From: AC-38 sp033856025
GTDB taxonomy: Bacteria > Actinomycetota > Thermoleophilia > Solirubrobacterales > Solirubrobacteraceae
Direction of reading: 5' to 3'
NCBI GenBank assembly: GCA_033856025.1
Contig: JAWVFQ010000037.1
Location: 1-64,000 of the forward strand
Length of the DNA stretch: 64,000 bases
Shown: one piece after another, positions 49,397-56,427 of the stretch
Layout of the letters: the number at the start of each line of letters is the position of its first letter
How positions within the stretch are numbered: position 1 is the first letter of the stretch
The notes under the pieces: model-generated
What the model saw: the letters and a program-made list of their open reading frames with translations, nothing else
Told to the model about the DNA's origin: nothing
Database searches by the model: none
Program-made: the position numbers and the translations under genes

Positions 49397-51030
49397 GTGC
49401 CCAGGAGGTAGTCGAGGAGCTGGCCGGCCGCCTCGGGCCGGGCGCCGCCGTTGGGCAGCGCCTGGCCGAGCGCGTTGCCCGCGCCGGGGACCGGGAGGTT
49501 CAGGTTGCCCAGCACCTGGTCGACGGTGCGGCCGAGGTCGATGGGCGGCAGCCGCGTGCCGGGCACGCGGGGGCCGCCGCCCGGCGCGGGCGCCGAGCCG
49601 GAGGGGCCGGGCGCGGGCGCGGTGCCGGCGGCGCGTCGCGCGCCGTTGCGCACGTTGGCGTCACGGGTCACGCGCTCCGCGGCGCGCGAGGTGTTGCCCG
49701 GGGGCCGGCTGGTGTCGGGTGCGTTGAGGCCGGGCTGCGTCGGGCCCAGGGCGGCCGAGCAGAACTCCGCGGCCTGGGGGTTGGCCTTGGCCCAGGCGGC
49801 GTCGTGGTAGGCGGCGCACTCGTTGTCGTAGACCGCGACCTTGAGGATGTACCCGTTGCGGTCGAAGACGTTGATGGCCTGGGACTGCCAGAAGACGTAG
49901 CCCAGGAGGTTCTCCAGGCCGTTCCAGCCCTTGTTCGGGCCGGGATCGGGCTTGACGTTGGTGCGCACTCGCGAGTCGGGCTCGACGGCCCGGTCGCGGT
50001 TGGCCAGGTCCTCGAGCACGATCGCCAGGTTCTTGCCCAGCTCGGGGGCGTGGACCGCGAGGCGCCGCAGCTCGGCCACGCTGGGCTTGGCCGCCGTCAC
50101 GGTCTGGCGGCCGATCTTGGAGGCGTCGGCCAGCGAGCGGAAGGACGGGCGGCTGGCCTCGGCGAATGGCCCGAGGTTGTCGAAGAAGCGCTGCAGCTGG
50201 CCCGCGCTGGCGTTGAGGTCGCGCAGCGCCGGCGTCTGCGCGTCGGCCACCCGGCCCAGCTCGAACATCGCGGGCTGGAGCTCGGCCAGGAAGCGCGGGA
50301 GGCGGTGGAACGTCCCGGCCAGGTCCGCCTGGCGGTTGGCCGAGGCCCGCGCCGTGTCGCGCGCCTCGACGACGAAGCGCCCCACGTTCGTGCGGTTGTC
50401 GGCCAGGGCCGTGATGACCCCGTCGGCGTCGCGGACCAGGTTGGCGATCACCTGGTTCTGGCGGGCCAGGATCGCCAGCACGCGATCGGTCTCTCGCAGC
50501 GCCGGGACGCCGCGGCGCACCGCGACGTTGAGGTCGTCGCCGCGCGCCGCCAGGCCGGTGCCCAGCTCGTTGAGGATGATCCGCAGCCGCTCGCGCTGGG
50601 GCAGGCGCAGGATGTTGTTGACGAGGTCGGTGGGGATCGTGCTGAACGTGCGGCTGACCGGGATCGTCGAGCCGTCCTTGAGCCGGCGCGGGCTGCGACC
50701 GGGCTGGCAGTCGATGAAGTACTCGCCGATCAGCGACTGGGGCCGGGTCTCGCAGAAGACGTCCGCGCGCAGGTCGGAGAAGTTCCCCGTCGACTTGTCG
50801 ACCTGGATCTGGACCAGCGCCTTCTTGTTGATGCGGTCGAGCTTGAGCTTCTTGATCTGCCCGGCGCGGACGCCGGCGATCTTGAAGTCGGCGCCCTCGA
50901 TCAGGCCGAAGGCGTTGTCGAGCTGGATCCAGTACTTGGGGCTGCCGCCGCTGTCCTTGGCGCCGGTCGACACCACGGCGAACGAGGCGACCGCGAGGAC
51001 GAGCAACCCGCTGGCGAGGATGCGCCTCAT
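49393..51030 (-). CDS. MCE-family protein (operon position 2)
   Basis: A 545-residue MCE protein: export or anchor segment (ILASGLLVLAVASFAVVS), MCE domain with GADFKIAGVRAGQIKKLKL and IGEYFIDCQPGRS, a long helical region, and a Pro/Gly-rich C-terminal tail of about 110 residues (PGPSGSAPAPGGGPRVPG) after a Cys-containing block. The tail may thread through the wall. ATGA overlap with the first gene (51030-51027). Confidence 0.9.
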   Translation of the reverse strand: MRRILASGLLVLAVASFAVVSTGAKDSGGSPKYWIQLDNAFGLIEGADFKIAGVRAGQIKKLKLDRINKKALVQIQVDKSTGNFSDLRADVFCETRPQSLIGEYFIDCQPGRSPRRLKDGSTIPVSRTFSTIPTDLVNNILRLPQRERLRIILNELGTGLAARGDDLNVAVRRGVPALRETDRVLAILARQNQVIANLVRDADGVITALADNRTNVGRFVVEARDTARASANRQADLAGTFHRLPRFLAELQPAMFELGRVADAQTPALRDLNASAGQLQRFFDNLGPFAEASRPSFRSLADASKIGRQTVTAAKPSVAELRRLAVHAPELGKNLAIVLEDLANRDRAVEPDSRVRTNVKPDPGPNKGWNGLENLLGYVFWQSQAINVFDRNGYILKVAVYDNECAAYHDAAWAKANPQAAEFCSAALGPTQPGLNAPDTSRPPGNTSRAAERVTRDANVRNGARRAAGTAPAPGPSGSAPAPGGGPRVPGTRLPPIDLGRTVDQVLGNLNLPVPGAGNALGQALPNGGARPEAAGQLLDYLLGT

Positions 51031-52406
51031 GGCCCGGAGGGCACCTGGTTGGGGTCGCACACGCCGTTGGTGATCGGGCTGGAGCCGTCGCGCGGGCGCT
51101 CCATGGAGCCGGGGCAGCGGCGCGTCTGGTTGAGCTGGGCCTGGCCCAGGATGGTGTTGGCGACCAGGTTGGGCGCGATCGGGTTCTGGGGGATGCCCGT
51201 CGGGTCGGTCGTGAACGCGCTGACGTGCAGCGCGACGCGGCCGACGGAGCCGTTGGCGTCGTAGTAGCCGGTCTGGGAGAAGTCGTTGAACCAGCCCACG
51301 ACGTCCGGCGCGTAGGGGCGGCCGAAGGCGAGCTCGGGCGTGGCGCCGGCGAGCGCCTTGGTGGCGGCGGGGAAGGCACCCTCGCGCGACTTGCCGTTGC
51401 GGTTGACCGGCCCGAGCGCGATGTTGGCGACCGGCACGTTGGTGCGGGTCAGCTCGGTCAGGTCGTTGTTGCCGCCGGCGCGGCGGACGATGTTGGAGAG
51501 GTCGCGGATGGTGGGCCGCGCGTTGCGGGCCAGGGGGCGCAGCTCGCGGACGAAAGGCCGCAGCTGCTTGGCCACGGGCTTGGACTCGTTGACGAGCGGA
51601 GTCAGGTCCTTGAGCGTCTGGCGCAGGTTGACGAAGGTCGAGTTGGCGCGGCGCATGAAGTCGGGCAGCCGCTGGATCGCCTCGGCGAGGGCGTCGCGCT
51701 GGGCTCCGATCGCCGCGGTGGTCGCGTTGAGATTGACGATCAGCCCCGCGAGGTCGGCGCGGCGCTGCGCGATGTCGGTGACCAGGCTCGCGGACTCGGT
51801 GATGAACTTGCGCAGCTCGGGCTTGTCGAAGGAGAGCTCGCGGAACAGGCGGGAGGTCGCGGCGAAGGAGGGGTTGAGGTAGGCCAGCGCCGCGTTGGCC
51901 TGCTGGCTCTTGCCCGCGTACGTGGTGGCGAACCCGCGGATGACCTGGACCAGGCCCTTGCGCGTCGACGGGTCGAAGACGTTGAAGATCTCGTCGAGGT
52001 CGACCGCCGTCGTCGTGAACTGGGCGGGGATCGTGCCGCCCTCGGGGATCTTGCGCGCGGTGCCGGGGGGCAGCTGGAGGTCGATGTAGCGGTTGGCGAT
52101 GCCCGACAGCGACGAGGCTCGCACGATGGCTCGGGTGCCCTGGCGCAGGGCGTAGCCGTCCTGGTTGATCCGGATCTTGACCGCCGCCTGGCCGTCGTCG
52201 GAGAGCGTGATGTCGCGCACGTCGCCGACCGGACGGCCCGAGACCTGGACGAGGTTTCCCTTGACCAGCTGGGCGGCGTTCTGGAAGTGCAGCGTGTAGG
52301 TGTGCTCGCCCCCGCCGTTCCCGAGCAGCACTACCGCGACGGCGACTGCCGCCACGATAACTGCTCCCACCGCCGCGACGCGGCCAATGACGCTCGTAGT
52401 GCGCAA
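51027..52406 (-). CDS. MCE-family protein (operon position 1)
   Basis: A 459-residue MCE protein and the first gene of the operon. Membrane anchor (AAVGAVIVAAVAVAVVLLG), MCE domain with GNLVQVSGRPVGDVRDITL and IANRYIDLQLPPG, helical tail, and a C-terminal segment with TTDPTGIPQNPIAPN. The TTG start at 52406 follows GGGAGAG. Mycobacterial mce operons begin with two YrbE permease genes; none is present here, where the promoter region and a divergent HxlR-SCP2 gene lie instead. The permease and ATPase must be elsewhere or replaced. Confidence 0.9.
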   Translation of the reverse strand: MRTTSVIGRVAAVGAVIVAAVAVAVVLLGNGGGEHTYTLHFQNAAQLVKGNLVQVSGRPVGDVRDITLSDDGQAAVKIRINQDGYALRQGTRAIVRASSLSGIANRYIDLQLPPGTARKIPEGGTIPAQFTTTAVDLDEIFNVFDPSTRKGLVQVIRGFATTYAGKSQQANAALAYLNPSFAATSRLFRELSFDKPELRKFITESASLVTDIAQRRADLAGLIVNLNATTAAIGAQRDALAEAIQRLPDFMRRANSTFVNLRQTLKDLTPLVNESKPVAKQLRPFVRELRPLARNARPTIRDLSNIVRRAGGNNDLTELTRTNVPVANIALGPVNRNGKSREGAFPAATKALAGATPELAFGRPYAPDVVGWFNDFSQTGYYDANGSVGRVALHVSAFTTDPTGIPQNPIAPNLVANTILGQAQLNQTRRCPGSMERPRDGSSPITNGVCDPNQVPSGP

Positions 52407-52440
52407 CTATCTCTCCCGCTTCGAAGGCCCCCCTCGCCCA

Positions 52441-52475
52441 CGAAGACGCCAGCGAAGCTAGCAGTGGCGTCTTCG
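52441..52475. promoter_or_regulatory. 11-bp inverted repeat upstream of the mce operon
   Basis: CGAAGACGCCA (52441-52451) and TGGCGTCTTCG (52465-52475) are exact complements around a 13-base centre. It sits 35-69 bases ahead of the first mce start and 87 bases ahead of the divergent HxlR-SCP2 start, a good place for that regulator to control both. It could also fold as an RNA hairpin in the mce leader. Confidence 0.55.
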
Positions 52476-52561
52476 GCGTGTCAAAGGAGAACCGGGGCTT
52501 GCGCAGCAAGTTTTCGGGCCCCCGCGCGTTCCCTGTCCCACGGGGGAGGATCGGGAGGATC

Positions 52562-53242
52562 GTGAGACCTGGGTACGGACAGTTCTGCGCCATCGCGCGC
52601 ACGCTTGACCTGGTGGGGCGACGGTGGACCCTGTTGGTGGTGCGCGAGCTCGCGCTGCGCGGGCCGCTGACCGCGCGGGCCATCGCCCGCGGGCTCCCCG
52701 ACGTGTCCATGAATCAGCTGGTGCAGCGCCTGGCCGAGCTGGAGGCCTCGGGGCTCGTGGAGGCCGGCCCGGACGGCGCGTACGCGCTGACCCCGGACGG
52801 CGCTGACCTCGAGCCGGTGCTGGGCGCGCTGGCCCGCTTCGGCCTGGACCGGCTGGGCGGGGCGGGCGCGGAGCCGGGCGACGCCGTCGTCGCGCACGTC
52901 CTGCTGCGCCAGCTCGAGCTGCGCTTCGCCGCGTGGCCGGACGGGCCAGGGCTCTCGGGCCGCTTCGAGATCGTCCTGGCGGACCCCGAGCGACTGTGGT
53001 CCGTCGAGCCGGGCGCCCCGGGGCCGGGGCGCCTGAGCCTGATCGCGGACGGATCGCTTCTACGCGCGCGCGCGGGCGCGTGCCTGGAGCCCGACGCCGT
53101 TCTCCACATTTCGGTCGCCGAGTGCTGCGCCCTGGTCGAGGGCCGCGCGCCGAATGGGGTCGCCATCGACGGCGACGTCGAGCTCGGCCACGCCCTGCTC
53201 GCGCGTCTCGCCCCGGACGCCGCGCTGGCCGCCGTGGCCTGA
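52562..53242 (+). CDS. HxlR-type regulator fused to SCP2-like domain (mce-adjacent)
   Basis: A 226-residue protein. Residues about 8-95 form the HxlR winged helix (RTLDLVGRRWTLLVVRELAL, SMNQLVQRLAELEASGLVEA). Residues about 105-225 are an SCP2-like sterol/lipid-carrier fold (HVLLRQLELRFAAWPDGPG, then SGRFEIVLADPERLW). Domain order and size match the protein at 42585-43310. The GTG at 52562 follows GGGAGG; longer in-frame N-termini start in low-complexity sequence. It diverges from the mce operon and probably controls it in response to a lipid. Confidence 0.85.
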   Translation: MRPGYGQFCAIARTLDLVGRRWTLLVVRELALRGPLTARAIARGLPDVSMNQLVQRLAELEASGLVEAGPDGAYALTPDGADLEPVLGALARFGLDRLGGAGAEPGDAVVAHVLLRQLELRFAAWPDGPGLSGRFEIVLADPERLWSVEPGAPGPGRLSLIADGSLLRARAGACLEPDAVLHISVAECCALVEGRAPNGVAIDGDVELGHALLARLAPDAALAAVA

Positions 53243-53256
53243 GCGCCCTCTTCTCT

Positions 53257-53279
53257 CTGCCTATGCAATGCTTAGGCAG
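53257..53279 (+). promoter_or_regulatory. Inverted repeat over the MerR-TOBE start
   Basis: CTGCCTA (53257-53263) and TAGGCAG (53273-53279) are 7-bp perfect arms around 9 bases, and the second arm runs into the GTG start. Its symmetry, TATGC-AAT-GCTTA inside, fits autoregulation by the encoded MerR-like protein in response to molybdate. Confidence 0.5.
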
Positions 53280-53677
53280 TGGCGGCGGCGAAGCCTGTCC
53301 CCCTGTCCGAGGCCGCGCGAGAGATCGGCGTCTCGCTCGACACGCTGCGGCGGTGGGACCGAGCGGGCAAGCTGCGGGTCGTGCGCGACTCGCGCAACCG
53401 CCGCCTGGTGCCCGCCGCCGAGGTCCGCCGTCTGGCCGCGCGGCCCACGCGCCACCGGACGGGTGAGGAGCTCTCGGCGCGCAACCGCTTCCCCGGGACG
53501 GTGACGTCGGTCGAGGTGGACGGGGTGATGGCGCTGGTCGAGATCGCCGCGGGGCCCTTCCGCGTGACCGCCGCGGTCACGCGCGACGCGGTCGAGGAGC
53601 TGGGACTGCGCGAGGGGGTCGAGGCGGTGGCCGCGGTCAAGGCGACGTCGGTCATGGTCGAGCGCGCGCGGTCGTGA
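53279..53677 (+). CDS. MerR/excisionase-type HTH with TOBE domain (molybdate-responsive regulator)
   Basis: A 132-residue protein. Residues about 8-55 are a MerR/excisionase-like HTH (LSEAAREIGVSLDTLRRWDR). Residues about 66-130 are a TOBE/Mop molybdate-binding domain (RNRFPGTVTSVEVDGVMALV, then TAAVTRDAVEELGL and AVKATSVMVER). This arrangement replaces ModE in many actinobacteria. It leads the modABC operon with a GTGA overlap. The GTG start at 53279 overlaps its likely operator. Confidence 0.87.
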   Translation: MAAAKPVPLSEAAREIGVSLDTLRRWDRAGKLRVVRDSRNRRLVPAAEVRRLAARPTRHRTGEELSARNRFPGTVTSVEVDGVMALVEIAAGPFRVTAAVTRDAVEELGLREGVEAVAAVKATSVMVERARS

Positions 53678-54423
53678 GGCGCGGGACCGCGCTGGTGGCG
53701 CTCGCCGCGCTGGCCGGCGCGGCCGGGTGCGGCGGCGGCGCGTCGGGTGCCCTGAGGGTCTCCGCGGCCTCGTCGCTGAAGTCCGCCTTCACGCGGTACG
53801 GCGAGCGGCGCGACGGGGCGCCCGCCGCGTTCTCGTTCGCCGGGTCCGACGAGCTGGCCGCGCAGATCCGCCGCGGGGCGCGGCCGGATGTGTTCGCCTC
53901 GGCGGACACGCGGCTGCCCGCGCAGCTGTTCGCGGCCGGCCGCGTCGAGCGCCCGGTCGTCTTCGCGACCAACCGCCTGGTCCTGGCGGTGCCGATACGC
54001 GACTCGCGCCTGGGGACGGTGGAGGGAGCCGCGGTGCCGGGGGTGCGAGTCGCGATCGGGGCCCCGCACGTCCCGGTCGGCGCCTACGCGCGCGCTGCCC
54101 TGCGCCGGCTGGACCCCGCGGTCGCGCGGGCGATCCTGCGCAACGTACGCACGCGAGAGCCCGACGTCGCGGGGATCGTGGCCAAGCTCGCCACGGGAGC
54201 GCTCGACGCGGGCTTCGTCTACGCCACGGACGTCCGGGCGAGCTCGGGTCGGCTGCGCGCGATCGAGCTGCCCCGGCCGGCGCAGCCGCGGATCGCCTAC
54301 GCCGCCGCCGTGGTCCGCGGCGCTCGCCACGCCACCGCCGCCCGCGCCTTCGTGGCCGGCCTCCTCCGCGGGGCGGGAGCGACCGCGCTGCGACAGGCCG
54401 GCTTCGGCCCGCCGCCGCGATGA
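53674..54423 (+). CDS. modA: Molybdate-binding lipoprotein ModA
   Basis: A 249-residue ABC-transporter binding protein of the ModA type. The lipobox ends at Cys 19 (LAGAAGC). The mature chain has LRVSAASSLKSAF (first oxyanion contact), AGSDELAAQIRRGARPDVFA and ATNRLVLAVP, and a late Tyr-containing GFVYATDVRA. The last three are family-typical. Binds molybdate or tungstate outside the membrane and delivers it to ModB. GTG start in a GTGA overlap with the regulator. Confidence 0.92.
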   Translation: MRRGTALVALAALAGAAGCGGGASGALRVSAASSLKSAFTRYGERRDGAPAAFSFAGSDELAAQIRRGARPDVFASADTRLPAQLFAAGRVERPVVFATNRLVLAVPIRDSRLGTVEGAAVPGVRVAIGAPHVPVGAYARAALRRLDPAVARAILRNVRTREPDVAGIVAKLATGALDAGFVYATDVRASSGRLRAIELPRPAQPRIAYAAAVVRGARHATAARAFVAGLLRGAGATALRQAGFGPPPR

Positions 54424-55199
54424 CGCGCGCCTTCTCGGCCGCGCTCATCGTCGCGCTGGCGCTCGGCGTCGCGTTCCTCGCGCTGCCGGTCGTCGCTCTG
54501 CTCGTCGACGTCCCGCCGGCCGATCTGGTCCGGCGACTCGACGACGGTGCGTCGCTGGACGCGCTGCGGCTGAGCCTCCAGACCACGGCGATCGCGCTGG
54601 CGGCGATCGTGGCGATCGGGACGCCGGCGGCGTACCTCCTGGCCACCCGGCGGTTCCCGGGCCGTTCCGCCATCGAGACGGTCCTCGAGCTTCCGCTCGT
54701 GCTTCCCCCCGCCGTGGCGGGCATCGCGCTGCTCTCCGCGTTCGGTCCCCAGGGCCTGCTGGGCGGCGCGCTGGACGGCGCGGGCCTCGAGGTCGCGCTG
54801 ACGACCACGGGCGTCGTCCTCGCCCAGGCGTTCGTGGCCAGCCCGCTCTACGTGCGCCAGGCGCAGGCCGCCTTCGCGGCGCTCGACCCCACGGTGCTGG
54901 AGGCCGCGCGGACGCTGGGCGCCTCCCCGGCGGGCGCGTTCGTGCGCGTCGCCGTACCGCTCGCCCGGCCCGCGCTGCTCTCCGGCGCCGCGCTGGCCTG
55001 GGGCCGTGCGCTCGGCGAGTTCGGTGCCACGCTGATCGTGGCCGGGTCGTTTCGCGGAGTCAGCCAGACCGCTCCGCTGGCCATCTACGAGCTGTTCGGG
55101 AGCGACTTCGATGCCGCGCTCGCCCTGTCCGTCGTCCTGCTGGCGGTCAGTGTCGCCCTGCTGGCGGCGATCAAGCTCGCGCGGCCCGCCGCCGCATGA
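54420..55199 (+). CDS. modB: Molybdate ABC transporter permease ModB
   Basis: A 259-residue permease with about six helices. The EAA loop reads EAARTLGASPAGAFVRVAVP, the contact for ModC. LPPAVAGIALLSAFG and GRALGEFGATLIVAGSF are highly conserved in ModB. The ATG at 54420 overlaps the modA stop (ATGA), and its own stop overlaps modC the same way. Confidence 0.95.
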   Translation: MTRAFSAALIVALALGVAFLALPVVALLVDVPPADLVRRLDDGASLDALRLSLQTTAIALAAIVAIGTPAAYLLATRRFPGRSAIETVLELPLVLPPAVAGIALLSAFGPQGLLGGALDGAGLEVALTTTGVVLAQAFVASPLYVRQAQAAFAALDPTVLEAARTLGASPAGAFVRVAVPLARPALLSGAALAWGRALGEFGATLIVAGSFRGVSQTAPLAIYELFGSDFDAALALSVVLLAVSVALLAAIKLARPAAA

Positions 55200-56254
55200 C
55201 CCTCCGCGCCGACCTTCACGCCGTGGCCGGCGAGCTCGACGTCGAGGTCTCCATCTCCGCCGAGGCGGGCCGGCCTCTCGCGCTCGCCGGACCGTCGGGG
55301 GCGGGGAAGACGACGGTGCTGCGCGCGATCGCCGGACTGGCGCCGGCCGCCGGCCGGATCGAATGTGGCGGCGAGACCTGGCTGGACGGCGAGACGGGCC
55401 TGACCCCCGAGGCTCGCCGGTGCGGCGTCGTCTTCCAGGACTACGCGCTGTTCCCGCAGCTCGACGCCCTGGGCAACGTGGCGTTCGGGCTGCGCTTCCT
55501 CCCCCGCCGCGAGCGCGCCCGCCGCGCCCTGGCCGCCCTGGAGCGCTTCGGGCTCGGCGCCCGCGCCCACTCGCGGCCCGCCCAGCTCTCCGGCGGCGAG
55601 CGCCAGCGCGTCGCGCTGGCCCGCGCGCTGGCGATCGAGCCGCGCGCCCTGCTCCTCGACGAGCCGCTGTCCGCCCTCGACCCGACGACGCGCGGCGGCG
55701 CCCGCCGCGAGCTCGCGGCGGTGGTGCGCGAGGCGCCGGTCCCGGTGCTGCTCGTCACCCACGACTTCACCGAGGCGGCCCTGCTGGCCGACGAGGTGGC
55801 GGTGATGGACGCGGGGCACATCGTCCAGCGCGGGACGCCCACCGCGCTGGCCGCGGCGCCGGCCTCGGCCTTCGTGGCGAACCTCACGGGCGCGTCCGTC
55901 CTGCGCGGCATGGCACGTCGCCGCGCGGACGGGCTCACCGTCGTCGCGCTGGACGGCGGCGGCGAGGTGGCCAGCACCGACTCCGGTGACGGGGCGGTCG
56001 CCGTGAGCGTGTTCCCCTGGGACGTGGCGCTCGAGCCCGCCGGGGCCGCCGGTCACGGCTCCGCCCGCAACCGGGTCCCCGCACGGGTGACCACGGTCAC
56101 GACGCTCGGCAACCGGGTGCGCGTCGGTCTCGAAGCGCCCCAGCCCCTCGTCGCCGAGGTCACCGGGCCGGGCGCGGGCGCGCTGCACCTGGAGCCCGGC
56201 CGCGAGGTCGTGGCCGCCTGGAAGGCGACCGCCACGCGCCTGCTCCCCGGCTGA
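55196..56254 (+). CDS. modC: Molybdate ABC transporter ATPase ModC
   Basis: A 352-residue ABC ATPase. Walker A GPSGAGKTT, Q-loop VVFQDYALFPQ, signature LSGGERQRVALARAL, Walker B LLLDEPLSALDPT and H-loop LVTHDFTEA are all intact. The C-terminal about 120 residues form a TOBE-like regulatory domain (RVPARVTTVTTLGNRVRVGL). Start ATGA-coupled to modB. The operon is followed at once by tRNA-Leu on the other strand. Confidence 0.95.
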   Translation: MTLRADLHAVAGELDVEVSISAEAGRPLALAGPSGAGKTTVLRAIAGLAPAAGRIECGGETWLDGETGLTPEARRCGVVFQDYALFPQLDALGNVAFGLRFLPRRERARRALAALERFGLGARAHSRPAQLSGGERQRVALARALAIEPRALLLDEPLSALDPTTRGGARRELAAVVREAPVPVLLVTHDFTEAALLADEVAVMDAGHIVQRGTPTALAAAPASAFVANLTGASVLRGMARRRADGLTVVALDGGGEVASTDSGDGAVAVSVFPWDVALEPAGAAGHGSARNRVPARVTTVTTLGNRVRVGLEAPQPLVAEVTGPGAGALHLEPGREVVAAWKATATRLLPG

Positions 56255-56267
56255 GCCATGCCTGCGA

Positions 56268-56351
56268 TGCCCGGGGTGGGATTCGAACCCACACGTCCCG
56301 AGGGACAGCCGGGTTTAAGCCGGCGCGCGTCTGCCATTACGCCACCCGGGC
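56268..56351 (-). tRNA. tRNA-Leu (TAA)
   Basis: An 84-base class II tRNA on the minus strand. The anticodon loop is CTTAAAC with TAA at 56317-56315. The acceptor strands are GCCCGGG and CCCGGGC with A at position 73. A long variable arm (TGTCCC-TCG-GGGACG) and the T-loop GTTCGAATC are clear. CCA is not encoded. It faces the end of modC. Confidence 0.95.
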
Positions 56352-56427
56352 GCGATCGTGCGGACACTGTAGAGACGCAACTAGGGCGTTGCTACCGTGT
56401 CCTACGGGGGAAGGGACCCTCACACGC

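Noticed and set aside
43790..52565. Several long plus-strand open frames under the mce operon
   Set aside because: Shadows of the six MCE genes; sequence shows the Arg/Glu/Leu-rich pattern typical of antisense frames and no recognisable domains.
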